Shown: in pieces, positions 39,813 through 51,876 of the stretch
Layout of the letters: each line of letters begins with the position of its first letter
How positions within the stretch are numbered: position 1 is the first letter of the stretch
Origin: Trogon surrucura
Taxonomy: Eukaryota > Chordata > Aves > Trogoniformes > Trogonidae
Reading direction: 5' to 3'
Length of the DNA stretch: 64,000 nucleotides
NCBI GenBank assembly: GCA_020746105.1
Contig: CM036629.1
Location: 4,432,501 to 4,496,500, forward strand
Translations under genes and position numbers: made by a program
The notes under the pieces: model-generated
What the model was told of the DNA's origin: nothing
What the model saw: only the letters and a program-made list of their open reading frames with translations
Database searches by the model: none

Positions 39813-41847
39813 TGCTTTATGTTTCCCTGTGACATACTAATCACACGGTTTTGTAAATAATCACGCCTAAAATCAACACTGTAACTTAAAGCTTCAAGCC
39901 TTACCTCACATATACGTGTAACTTTGTCAGCAATCACTTTGAGTGTTACAGACGTGAGCCAAATTCAGAGCCAAAATCTTCCCCAGCTTTGACTTTTAAT
40001 CTTTAAACTGAAGTTTTAACATCTCCCCCTTTTACCGCCACTGTAATACCCGATTTGAGTGTCAATATGAAGCGTAACAGACCTTTGATTCTGATGACCA
40101 TATCACCTTGAAACGGATGGTTGTTGGGATTGGGGAAAGAGAGCAAACCACACGAGGACAACACAGAGCAGCAGCACAGAGAAAAAGTTGTCTGCAGATA
40201 AAAACTGCTCAGTACCCAACTGCAAGCATTACCGGTAGAACAACCAACTGTACCAATTTTAAGACTATCTTTTAATTAAATAGCAGGAATGCAACTTTGT
40301 TGACAAATTGACACATATTGTTCCCCTTTTTTATTAGAAAAATGCCCACCTATACATATTCCAGTATTATGTTTCTCAAGACAAAATTGTAATGTATGTA
40401 TTGAAAATAACGTTTTGAAGTCTCTCCTGCAAGATATCCCACACTAATGTATTAGTAATATTTCTACAGACATAGATGGAAACTAAATACATGTGAACAT
40501 TTTTAGTGAAGGTCTCAGTATGCAGGTTCATTTTGTGATATAATTAATAAAAGTAAATGAATTATTCTGTAACTGATCAATGTTGACTGGGTCAGTACGA
40601 AAACAAATAAAGAAATCCTAAATCAGGAATTCAGTCTAAGTGTTTTTATTTCTATCAGGCAATTCTGTTGCAATGAACTGGCAGGATTAATACATGCCGA
40701 ATCAAATACAGAATGCATAATAATCATCTCAGTCTAAGGCATGAGTTCATAGTTTGCAGTAAGAACAGCAATAAGAACAAAAGATCTAGTCTGAATATTC
40801 TTTTTGCCAGATGCTGCCATGCTGGAGCACAATGTCTCAGTACACCCGGTCCTGCCAGGGATTTTTGTCTACTGACATAGTCTTTCCGCAATCATGAATT
40901 CCCTATCAAATAGAAATGGTGGACTTTTTATTTCATTGTCAGAGAAAAGAAAAAAAGTCACAGGTATCAGAATATTCTTCCTGTGTAGTGAAGAAACTGC
41001 AAAGTGCAGTATTTGTCAGGCAATCAGGAACTTTGAATTTACTGGAATTTTTGTGAGTTCAACAACATCCAAAAGAAAATTATATGCCTCACAAAAGCAC
41101 TGAGGTGCCTTACTTCATAGGGGCTGACATCCTATTTTATCACCACACTGCTGTGCTTGACAGGAAGCCTCTGCATTTTGGTATAGCCTTTTAAACTAGA
41201 AGTAGTGCAAACAAAAATCAGATTTTTTTACTAGCATTTCTTTTTTGGAGAGGTCAAAAAAGTCAGGTGACACTTCTGTGTGCTAATGTCAGTGCATGTA
41301 TAAAGTCATCAGCAACTCCTAGGACAGTTCAGTACTTCAGAGGATCATATCCTTGAAATTCCCATACAAAAAAAAAAATCTACATTGATATCTGACAATT
41401 AAAGTTTGGCACAGTCTTCTAGATTCTAAAAAACTTGCATTGTCACCTTTCTTCTACGTGATTAGAGGGTAAAACTTTATATAGCACACAACAGTGTTCA
41501 AATCTGTAAAAAAAGCCAAGAGCAAAAAACCCTCATAAATATTCCACATCTTAACATAGAAGATCAAATGGGATCTAGAAGAATTTTTAAAAATAATTTA
41601 GATTTTTTTATTTTTAATAACTCATAGATTATCATCATTAAGTACACAAAGTGTACAAAACATCATCTGATAGATATATTTTACGTGTTTGTTCTAGTAA
41701 CTCTGAAAAGATGCTGGGCTCCAGAAAATCTTGTCAGTTAGACATTTGTACTCATACAAGATATGAGTGATTTGAGATAAACTTCACACACACACAGAAA
41801 AGGTCATGTCACACAGGTCATATCACAACGTTTGACAGAGGCCATTT

Positions 41848-41863
41848 AAAAAAAAAAAAAAAA
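41848..41863. repeat. Poly(A) run of 16
   Basis: Uninterrupted A run. Similar shorter runs occur at 14085-14098, 44100-44114 and 45839-45851. None is joined to a recognisable retroposed gene. Confidence 0.8.
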
Positions 41864-44800
41864 CAAAACACCACATTCATCCATACTGCCTTGACGTTAA
41901 CTGTATAACAAGGTACTTGGTCATGTAAAATATTCAGTAATTCTTTAGTGTGATTAGTACCACAAATAGACTTTAAATGAAGTATTTAACCTATTTCTGA
42001 TTGACGATGCAAAAAAGGCCCCTCTTAGGAGAAGGTCCAGTATTGTACCAAGATGGTACAATTTAGTTCACAAGAAGATCAGCACACCAAGAGCTATATC
42101 CAGCTCTCATTTTAAAAGGATTACAGTCTATCCTTATCTTAAAAAGCTGTATATACTAGATCCACAGTTCATTTATATCAAAACCACAAGGCAAATCTGG
42201 AGATAGAAAAGAAACTAAAGACAAAATGATCTCAAGATAATTTTCTGCTGAATTCAAACCTATGCCAAATTGTCCAACAAGTATTGAATACCATCAACCA
42301 CAAGGGTGTACGCTGACTTGCACATAAATTAAAGTGTATCTGTTCATGGTAGTTTGAACAGTTACTGACTAAACTACAGGCATAGCGAGATTATTAAGAA
42401 ACTAACAGTCAAATTCAGTCTCCTTTCCTGCTAGTACATCTGTTTGCAAGCCACCTTAAACGACAATCCATCTTTTCCATAGTAATGAAGGACACCGAGG
42501 AATTTTAGTGGTACCCAAAGTATCAGCAGCAGCAAATTACTGTACGTAGCAGTACTACTGGCCTGTTTGAATCGACCTGCTGTCCCCTCTCTTCCCATGT
42601 AATGACCATCCCTAGATGCCCTATCAGCAAGAGAGGAAGATATATAAACCTCTAGGAAAACTATTTTTTTCTAAGATGGATCAACTGCTTAATGCAAAGG
42701 TTATTCAGTTTGATTTGGTGGTGAAATAAGAAGTGAGGAGCTGGATGATTAATAATTCCAAGATGACAGTAAACATTAGCAGAGTTATTTATTATGGAGA
42801 TGCCAAATTATATTAAGCTTTAACTCTGTAATTCTTATGCTGAATAATTCTTCGACCTGCCAAGTTATTCTAAGAAAACTACCTGTAAAATAAGATTCAA
42901 AGGAATACTACTAGAAGCGACTGAATTGTGATGATCAACAAACCAGGAATTTTAGGTCTGGAAGGAGCCATCTGTCCTTTCAGTGGCAGAATCAATTCTT
43001 GGGGGAGGACAAATGTAGATTTTTATTCTGTGATACTCCATTAAATGCTTAAGATGTGTTCTGAGATAGGTGTTACTATAATAACCATAATAAATGTTCT
43101 TTGCAGGTTTGTGAAAACCAGCATGGAACTATTGGGGCAATCATTAGGGATTATTATCGATGTCTCTGATGGGGAGAAATGACTAAACTCTTACTCAGGA
43201 AATCATGTGAATAATTTCTTCTATTATGGCTCTCTTTCAAACCCACTCTGTTTCTGGAAGCTGATGGAAAAGCTTATAGTGGGAAAACACCAGTAATATT
43301 TCACAACTCTGACACAAAAAAAGAACCTTGAGTTTAGCTTTGAACACAGCTTTGTTCTCCTATTGGAATTACTTCTGTTTCCTAATAAATCTGAGCTATC
43401 ACTGGTGAAACTGGGGTAGTTGTCATAAACTGACTGCGTCATTCCCTCATTCTGGATGAGAGAACAACTGTGAAAGAAATGGACAATTTTTCTTCTGTAC
43501 CAGAAGTCTCACGCGTTCTTCTGGTTTCTGTAACATCTCCTGCTCATCATGTATTTGAGGACATTAAGGACGCACGGCAATTTTAGTGTCATATAGAAAT
43601 CACTATGTCGTTCTTCCAAACCCCTTATTTAAAAATTACTCTGTTCCCATCCTGATGTGAAAAAGTATTATGGAATACTTATCAACAATAAAGATATCTA
43701 TGTAAATATCTCTTTTTACAGAGGTATGTGTATAGACAGGCACACATATATTCTTTCGCTGTGTACTTAATAGTTGCGCTTTAAGGATATTACAGGATGA
43801 AAGTCTCTTTATAAATGAAAGATATTACATTTCCTAAGAGACTTCTACTTATCCTTTATGATCTTGCTTAATGTTGTACTAAATCATGCTTAGCCTGTTG
43901 CTTTCTCACTTATATCCTCATTTACCACAATGAATTTTAAATTTAAACCTTTTCCAAATGGTTCCTTTCAATGTTTCCCACACCTCCGGCACAAATTCTC
44001 ACGCAATTCTACCAGTATCTGGCAATTAACACATAAAATTGGCTTAGTTTTCTCTGTATCAGAATACTTTTAAGCTGGACTCAGAACAAGAAGAACTTGA
44101 AAAAAAAAAAAAAATGTGTCAATGTGTGATGGATCATCATTCATCCACAAAATTTAGTGATGCTTTTATATAACGGATACAGGACAGTTAGCATACTAGA
44201 TCATAACAAGAAGCTAATTCAATTCAAAATGTCTTTGCACAACTTACCTGCCATTCAAACTCCCATAAAAATGGTTTAGGTGCAAGAGGTAAATAGCTAT
44301 TTTCTTGGGACTCTGCACCAAGGTGAATCTTAGTTCAGATAAAAGACTTCAGCAATCTTTGAAAAAAATCTCCCTCACTGAGATTTATGGAAGTTTTGTC
44401 ATTGAGTCTTATGGATGAAGGATATGACCTAAGTGTGTTTTAAATGAAAACAGAATAAAACTGGTTTCATTCCAGAACTGCATTTCATTCTGAGCTTCCA
44501 CAAAAACCTTGAATATTACACCAGAAGCACACTGAGCAACAGCGAATGTCCTGTGGATGACACTTGCTACTGCAGAGACAGCTAACCAAGAAATCTAAAT
44601 GCAATTTAGGGCTGAAAGGAATCACAATTTTAGATCTTTTTAATAAAGTGCGTTCATTTAGAATATTTTTGCCTGTCATTTTTTCATTAGTCTGTTATTC
44701 AACAATCATCTTATTTCATCTTTGAATCATTGTTAAACATATTCCATACTTGCCTCAGCTCTGCTTGCTACTGAAAAGCACGAAGTCCCTTTTCCTGGAT

Positions 44801-46017
44801 AAATACACGCCTGCTTCACATAAAATCTGAATGTAGATTGCTCATAGAGGAAAGCACTGAACATTCATAGAAGCTAACACCTTCTTGTTTCACAGTCAAT
44901 TATTCATGTTTCCAGTCTATAAGACCATTTTTCTCTCCTTAAATAACGAAGTACTTCTCATTTACATGCTGAAGTTGCTCACTGAGGGAAATAGGAGGAA
45001 GGCTAGCCCACACGTTTGATCCAAGCATTTATACATACAGTGAATAAACTTACAAGATACACTTTGCCCAAAAAGGGAACACTGAATTAATGAAAACCAC
45101 CAGTGGCTCATGTTCTTTATAGTATTTACTCTGGTATTCAACACAATATGTAATTGTTGCTATGGCAACTGCCACATCTCTTGGCACCATAATAAATCTC
45201 AGATAAATGGATCTTTGTCAGAGCAATCTCCAAAGCCAGTGTATGTGAAACCTGCATTTCTTTGGTGGTGGGAATCTGCAGAGTTAAGTTGGAAGTATAA
45301 ATTTAGTCCAGGCCTGAGGAAAAACACAAGCCTATCAATAGTGGTCAGGCTCTGCTGCCGAGTCGAGTCAAAGGGGGAGCATGGCTATATGTGAAAAATC
45401 TTAACCTCTGTGCACTGCCATGGGACTTGCAGGATCGCTCAGAGACAGCCCAGCAAAGAGGTACCAGAGTCATGTCTATACGGCAATGTCGGACAAAATT
45501 CCTGCTTTGAGGGTTTCATCTAAAGTCTGCTGGAATCTGATTATTTCAGCAGGTTTTGGATCAGGCTAAAGGATAAAAAAGGGAAAGTAGGTGACTGGAA
45601 TTTCTATGGAAAATAGCTTATTTCACTGGTTAAGGAATTTTCTTATATAAAAGGATCTCTTTGTTGTTTTCCCAACAGCAAGTGGTCTGCACAGAGGATT
45701 TTTATTAAAATATAGCCAAAAAGACAGCTAACTAATACTACAGAATGGCCCATTGATAAGAACAAGCTCTTGCTTTCATGACGTTAATTAAGATGTATTC
45801 TGTGAAACCTGCAATGTGGCATTGCAGACTTGAAAACTAAAAAAAAAAAAATTTAAAAAATTGCATCCTTTCAGTGGTAATTAGAGCACAGAAAAGTCAT
45901 TTACCAAAATACCATCAGCACACAGGTATTAAATTCTAAAATTGCTTATATCTCCATGTTTTGTGCATGACTTCCAAGTAAATAGGTGTTTGCAGTGCAA
46001 TAAAAAACAAAAGTAAA

Positions 46018-46093
46018 AGAATAAGAAGCTAATTATTTAACAGCAAGTAAGAACAAGAATAAGAAGCTAATTATTTAACAGCTACTAAGAGAA
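46018..46093. repeat. 38-bp tandem duplication
   Basis: The unit starts AGAATAAGAAGCTAATTATT and continues TAACAGC. It is present at 46018 and again at 46056. The first 27 bases are identical, then the copies drift (AAGTAAGAACA against TACTAAGAGAACA). Confidence 0.88.
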
Positions 46094-46869
46094 CACTACT
46101 ATGTTAAGCTTTTTGCCAAACTGAACACAAAAGTTAGTAGGTGCATTTTGTTTGTTCTTTAAGAAAGCCCATCTTTATATGCCTGAAGGACATCTTCATA
46201 TCCCAAGGCAAAACATATCCACACAGTATTTCTGAAAATGGTATTCAATATACTGTTTTGATCAGTGTAACAACTCGTAAGTGTATCATAGATATTGATG
46301 TACTCCTGTGACTTACTCTGTTTTGTGCCTTAAAATTAAATGCAAAACATGGTATTTTATTTATGCAGTGCATTACTTTTTGGTAGAGATCGCTATATGC
46401 AAAATTTAATAATACAAAACACTTCTAGCCTGTTTGTCAATATCTCATATGGGAGTCCATCTTCGTGCTTTTGCACAGCCATTTTCAGCCTATTTGAAAC
46501 TCTATTCCAAACTGAAAAAAAAATGCTAATATACGTTAATGGGAACGATTGCTTGCTGTATCAGAGAGGCTGATTCTTGATCTTATTTTGCCACATAAAT
46601 TATTGAACTGCCAAATGACTAAACTCAGCTATTTACTTCATTGCATGAATATTTCTTCTGTGAGAGAATCCTGATTCATAATGAGATTATTGATCCTTTA
46701 TCATTCACTCTCAAGCAAAAAGCCATGCATGTAGGATTTAAGGCTCTAGGCACTTCTTATCTCATATCAATAAAATTTGCAATCTCTGTCCCGCAGGGAT
46801 AAAACAAAAAGACACAAACAAGAAACGCAACGTTTAAATCCAAGAACCTTAGTTTCCTTATTCCTGTTT

Positions 46870-46957
46870 GATACTTTTAGAGGCACAGGCATAAAGCAAC
46901 TTGCACAAACACACGCATCCAGGCAACAACTTGGCAGCAAACAGAATTCAAGTCTGC
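46870..46957 (-). mobile_element. Probable MIR SINE fragment, antisense
   Basis: The plus strand has TAGAGGCACAGGCATAAAGC then AACTTGCACAAACACACGCA, a gap, then TTGGCAGCAAACAGAATTCA and AGTCTGC. This follows the antisense MIR order: gaggcacagagaggttaag, acttgcccaaggtcacac, gtggcagagctgggattc, aggtctgc. Identity is moderate and there are small indels. Confidence 0.5.
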
Positions 46958-49900
46958 AAAGCGGCTGGGAAAGTTTTCGGCCAGGCTACCTCTCCTGTCC
47001 CCGTTACAGTAAACATTGCAGGATACTGACGCTGGAAAAAAGCAGTGGTTTGACCAAGGGGAAAACAGAACCAGCATACCTGACTAGCCCCTAGCTGTTA
47101 CAAAGCAGTCTGGACAGAGTAGCAGGACTAGAGCAACTTCATTTCCTTCAATCTGAGTTGCTGCTAGAGACTATTTTAAAATTTGTCTACAACCTGCTGT
47201 CTCAGGGTGTGTTCCTCACTCTTTTCTTTCTTCTATTTCGTTTCCATCCAGTGCCTGAAAAGTGTCCTGAGGGTTTGACAGTTTCTATCTAATCATTTCA
47301 TCCTCTGTATGGAAGACTGCTGAGCACCATATAGTGAAGTCACAACCAGCCTGGAATTTCTGAGTATCTGCCTGCCCTCCTATCCCTTTGGTGCCAGTCT
47401 CTTGATATCTCTCTTGCCCCCTGACCCCTCACTCTATGGCTGCGATGCTGTAACAAATAAAAGTTCTAAATAACTCTCTTTGCTGGGAAGGGGGGGGAAG
47501 CAAGCTGCGTTTTGTCAACACACAGAAAATTGCAAACATATTGTTTCCCAGGGTTTTCTTTTAGCTTCCAGTGTACTAAGGGAGTATTTCATTAAAACCA
47601 CTATCAGATCACAGAGAGGGAGAACTAACAGACAACAGTTTTATTTAGCATTGGAAGACAAAGTTCAGCTCCCAGCTTTCTGCCTTTTGCAATTCATAAT
47701 CTCTTAAAAGACTCTACTAGAGAGTCTTATAATATCTGTCTTCCACAAAACTAGACTCTTTAAATAGATAAATCCATTAATGTCTGGTCTAATGCTAACA
47801 TGAATTTCCAACTTTTGATTGACCTCCTACTTTCATAAAACAAAGCAAGGACCAAGAAATGTATAAGACATAAGTTAGAAAAAAGTTATTGCCACTCATC
47901 AGCTTGGTCTGTTTGTTCCCAGCTACGGTGTGCAAATGATTTATTTTTCCATTAGGGATTTGAACCTTAGCAATTCTATGAATTATTCAGAAAGGACCCA
48001 AAGCTCATTTTGGGAATCCTCGGTGATGTCTTTTTTTAATATCACAAAGCACTCAAGCCCTGACTATGTGAAAGAGCGTTAAGCAAGCATTGAGCAAAGC
48101 AGAGCACGAGCACAGCTGTGGATACCTCACTGGCACTACTCCATGGTGAATGCAATCATGAACATCATTTCCTTCATTGACCACTCTGACTGCCCGAGGG
48201 TAAAACACGTACACATAGATAACTATTAAAAAGCTGACACACTGTAATGTTACACCTTCCATAGGCTTGTGACACCTCTTCTGTGCACTCATACCCCACA
48301 TGCCTTTCAAAAATGACAGTAGCCATTTTGTGAACACTCCCCTCTGTCAAGACACACAGAAATCAATATATCTAGCCATAACCACAGGAGGAAAGGGACA
48401 CTAACAGCAGGCTGCAGAAAGCAATCGAATTGTAATCTGATGTACGGGTTTTTGCTCTCAATAGCACGTATGTATATCTGTAGATAGAGATAATCATGGC
48501 TTTTAGCGTATTTTGCAGAAACGTCCAGACATCTGGAAAAGCAGCAGTGCTGTATCTGCTTTTCTGTCACTAGACCCTGCAAAAGGTTCTGTGATCAGAG
48601 AGCAACAGCCAAGCTGGGAGATGACGTTGGGGAACCACCTAACTTCTTGTACTGTCGTCATGGACGTCCTTTGATTAAAAGCTGCAGGCTCTGCAGGTCT
48701 AATGTGCTCCTGGCAGAAGAGTATGAAAATATACCCTTCAGATTCAAAAAAACCTGAAATTAAATAGTAAGTGGTATTCCAACAGCCACTGACTAAACTG
48801 TAGCCATGTATTCGATTTAAATTAATCCCATAAGACTGATCAGTGAGGCCAGCTGGAATCTTCCCACATCTTCAGCAGGAAAGAACCACACCCCTCCACC
48901 ACTAGAATACCAAAAGCTTTTCTGCACACTCCAGATTGCACCTCTGAATATTTTCAAATATTTGTCTATTGGTTGATAGCAATCAAAGTTTTAGGAATTA
49001 TGCACTCGCTTGCTAGGCTCAGACTGCCAGTCAGCACATAAGAGATCATGGTTGTCAGTCATTTCCAAACATGTTGAGAATCTGCAATTAGAAACATTAA
49101 CAATGGGATTTCACAGATGTAGGTCACATGCTTTCAAAAAAGAAACGGCAGTTGTTGGCAGTGGGGAAATACTTAAGAACTACTTATCTCCTAATTAAAC
49201 AAGGTACTGTGCTCTAAGTACCGAGCACTAAGCAGTGCTCTAGCATGTGTTCACCTTAACCTACAGAATTATGCTGAATTACTGAGGCTCCATCTGAGCA
49301 TTTCTTAGCCAAGACTCCTTGCATAAACAGATGGAGCAGTTCTGCCATTTCCATGCTGACACATTTAGACTGCAAAAGTACAGGATTAAGTTCAAATGTA
49401 TCACTTCAGAAAGGACACTACAATCTTTATATCTTTCTCAACTATGACAAACAGAAAGACAAGACTGTCTGTGTTGTGTTTAAAATGTGCAAACAATAGC
49501 CGAAACGATTGGTTAAAAATATTGACTTAACAGTTTCAGAGGGCTTGCTGAGGCCAGAGTAGGACACCCAGCCCCAAAGGCCTTTAAATGCCCTTGAAGA
49601 AGAGGATGATCCTCACTAGATGGATTTCCCAGGACATATTAATGCATTATGTAACTCTTAACAGCACTATAGACACCAAAGATGCTAAAAGGGTAGTAAT
49701 CTGGTTATAAACTGAATATCAAAATCCATAAAGAAGTGATGGATGTAGGTGGAGAAGATGCTGTGATATTTCTTTGAGGAGTTACCTACGAGGCAAGACT
49801 GGCAAGTGGCAGAATATGCCACTTTTAGACTGGATTTCTCTCTCCGATGCAACACAAAGTGGTGGGAATAGAATCCAGGAGTGTGGTCAAATTAGATTTG

Positions 49901-51618
49901 GCTTTTCAATGGAGTCTGGTGATAGATTTCAACACTAGGCATTAATTAATATTGCTGGAACATTTTGAGGGAACACTGCCTAGAACCCAAATAGGGCACA
50001 AAGAGAAAAGGTCACTGACAAAGCTATACCATAGCAGGTGCAAATACACATCTGTTAAATCCTACTCATGAGACAAGATCTTCCCTGGATTGTAACTTCC
50101 ACAGAATATCTCAAAAACACTGAAGGCCTGGCTTCTCTAAGAAAACCAGAACAAAATTTCAGAATATGATTCTCAAAAAGTCGAATTTTCACACATAAAC
50201 CAATCCCCGTTCAGACCTCCTGTCAGAGATGTCTCAACTCCTCTGTGGTTTCAGTAACTTCTAACTGGAGTGACAATCCCCATTTTTAAAATGTTCCTAA
50301 GATCTGAAAACCTGGAGTGAAAACAAAATCATGTGAACGTTCTTGTGAACGCACCAGAAGCAGCATGCCTTGCTACTTTGAGACACAGGACAGCCAAGTG
50401 CCCTGCTCCTGCAAGCATAGCTTTCCTAATCTGAATTTGGTAGTCTGCGGTTCCAAATCCACGTACAGCTCCACCATGTAAGAGACTCTCTCAAGAATGA
50501 CCTTGTTAAAATTTAACTTTGTGAAGAAACAGCGTATTTAAATAAAATTAAATTCTATTTAAGTGCTCTGATCAGCTGTCTGCAGTTAGACATTCTGGTA
50601 CTTTCTCTGCTGCTGCTAGCAATCTATATTCACACTGTATGATGCTTAAAACGCACATCAAAACCTTTTCTCAGCCATGGACTTAGAGAAGTTTGTTCAA
50701 CCTTTCTTCCAAAGCTATTTTTTTTCCTTTTTTAATGGAAAACTTAAGTTACTTTAAGCTATTGTTGGAAATATAATGAGTATGCTGATAGTTGAAAGTC
50801 TAAATGCCAAAATAAGTCAACAGATCAGTCATTTTTTATCATGGCTTCTTTACCCTTCCTTGAAATTATAGGTCTGTAAACATACCAGGCTTAATTGTTT
50901 AGTGAGCCACTGTCTAGCCTGCCTCTCTCCTAAATGCCATGACGCCGAAGTGAAGGCTATCTCACATTTCCTTTTGTTACTTTCATGGCTATGAAGTGAA
51001 CAATTCAATCAATTTGTGAAGCACCGCTTTCTCATAGTACGAGGTGAGTATTACACTGGAATTCAGAAGTGGAAAAGAACTGTTATTCAGTGGACAGAGT
51101 GGAACAAAAATCACTAGTGTGTAGAGACAAGAGTGTAAATACATGTTGCTATTTGTGTGCAGATGTTTATATAGTTTAACACATAACAATATCAGAGAAG
51201 TAGACCTATATGAAAATTTAAATTCCACAGCATAGATTTCGTTTCCCACAGACTTGGAGCAAACATGAAGGTTCTGTAAATTCTCAGTGGCACATTTAGA
51301 GTATGATTTTCCATTTTCAGTTATGGCTAAAGTGACGTTATCTGCCATAATGCGCACCAGAAGAACCAGCCAATTTTGATACTTGGCCTCTTTTATTTGA
51401 ATCAATTCTTTATGAAAGTTTAGCATTTATACCTGAGGATGTAATATATCTTTCAAAACCTCTAAAATTGTATTTTAAGTTAAAGAGCTACACCATTACA
51501 GCACTATCTGAAGTTTGATTTTGATCACTACTAATATTAACATTTCTTACAGTCCTAGATGGCACATATAAATATCTAGCAGCATTTTCTAGGCATTTTC
51601 TTGTGGTCCTTTGTATTT

Positions 51619-51625
51619 ATCTTAC
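51619..51625 (-). other. Splice donor of the prodomain exon
   Basis: The minus strand reads AAG then GTAAGAT, a good match to the 5' splice-site consensus MAG/GTRAGT. An in-frame TAA follows immediately, so the coding part ends here. Confidence 0.85.
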
Positions 51626-51834
51626 CTTTAATGCACCATGTTTTTCTTTTGCTTCAACAATCAATATTTCTGCCATATCCTCAGCATGCTCAGACCGTGC
51701 ATGTACAAAAAAGGCTCTGCCAGCTTCTGATATGTTCTTTAGTGCAACTACGGACCCGTCACGTTCCACCATAAAGTCTGGGTTAGAAACTTCGAAGTTC
51801 AATTTGTTATTCCCCTTGCAGTCATCAAATTCCA
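51626..51834 (-). CDS. CDH13: T-cadherin prodomain exon (probably exon 3)
   Basis: This 209-bp exon encodes the last two bases of a split codon plus 69 residues of the T-cadherin prodomain, the N-terminal segment that is cut off before the cadherin becomes adhesive. The peptide begins EFDDCKGNNKLNFEV, contains FVHARSEHAEDMAE, and ends KEKHGALK. It aligns without gaps to the human stretch around SDCKGNDKLRYEV and FVHARTPHAEDMAE, as I remember it. An N-glycosylation sequon (NIS, 51728-51736) falls where human has NIT. A lone cysteine sits in DDCKG. On the minus strand the 5' edge follows a long pyrimidine tract ending CTCCAG. The 3' edge is AAG followed by GTAAGA. The first codon is completed by one base from the previous exon and would read xTG, probably Leu. 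Reading on past the donor gives a stop after two codons. There are no frameshifts or stops inside, so the exon looks functional. Confidence 0.96.
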
Positions 51835-51876
51835 CTGGAGGAAAAAAAAAAAAAGAAAAAAGAAAAACACAATTAT
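51835..51876 (-). other. Splice acceptor and polypyrimidine tract of the prodomain exon
   Basis: On the minus strand this stretch is almost pure T and C: a run of about 12 T broken by single C residues, ending CCTCCAG directly before the exon. It is a very strong 3' splice site. The plus strand shows it as an A-rich tract. Confidence 0.85.

Larger units (their letters stand above)
21722..51625 (-). other. Complete intron of 29,904 bp between the two exons (probably intron 3)
   Basis: Bounded by GT and AG on the minus strand, in phase 0. Identified contents are a CR1 fragment (23795-23912), MIR-like fragments (38462-38552, 46870-46957), a sauropsid repeat relic (39745-39812), short tandem duplications (22013-22046, 29222-29430, 46018-46093), and a possible conserved element near 34480-34690. 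The remaining stretches are AT-rich and carry only chance open frames. I recognise no second gene on either strand. Confidence 0.88.

Noticed and set aside
41785..41800. Short CA repeat
   Set aside because: Only about six units; too short to be a meaningful microsatellite entry.
42935..43015. GGTCTGGAAGGAGCCATCTGTCC considered as a CR1 end
   Set aside because: Only one short block resembles CR1 and the neighbouring blocks do not follow in order.
47440..47475. AATAAA at the end of a pyrimidine-rich stretch, considered as an LTR or polyadenylation end
   Set aside because: No paired LTR, primer-binding site or retroviral frame is visible nearby, and AATAAA is common in AT-rich DNA.
50989..51426. 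145-codon open frame on the gene strand, 200 bp past the prodomain exon
   Set aside because: No similarity to cadherins or any family I know. The prodomain exon does not read into it (a stop follows the donor), and the length is within chance expectation.
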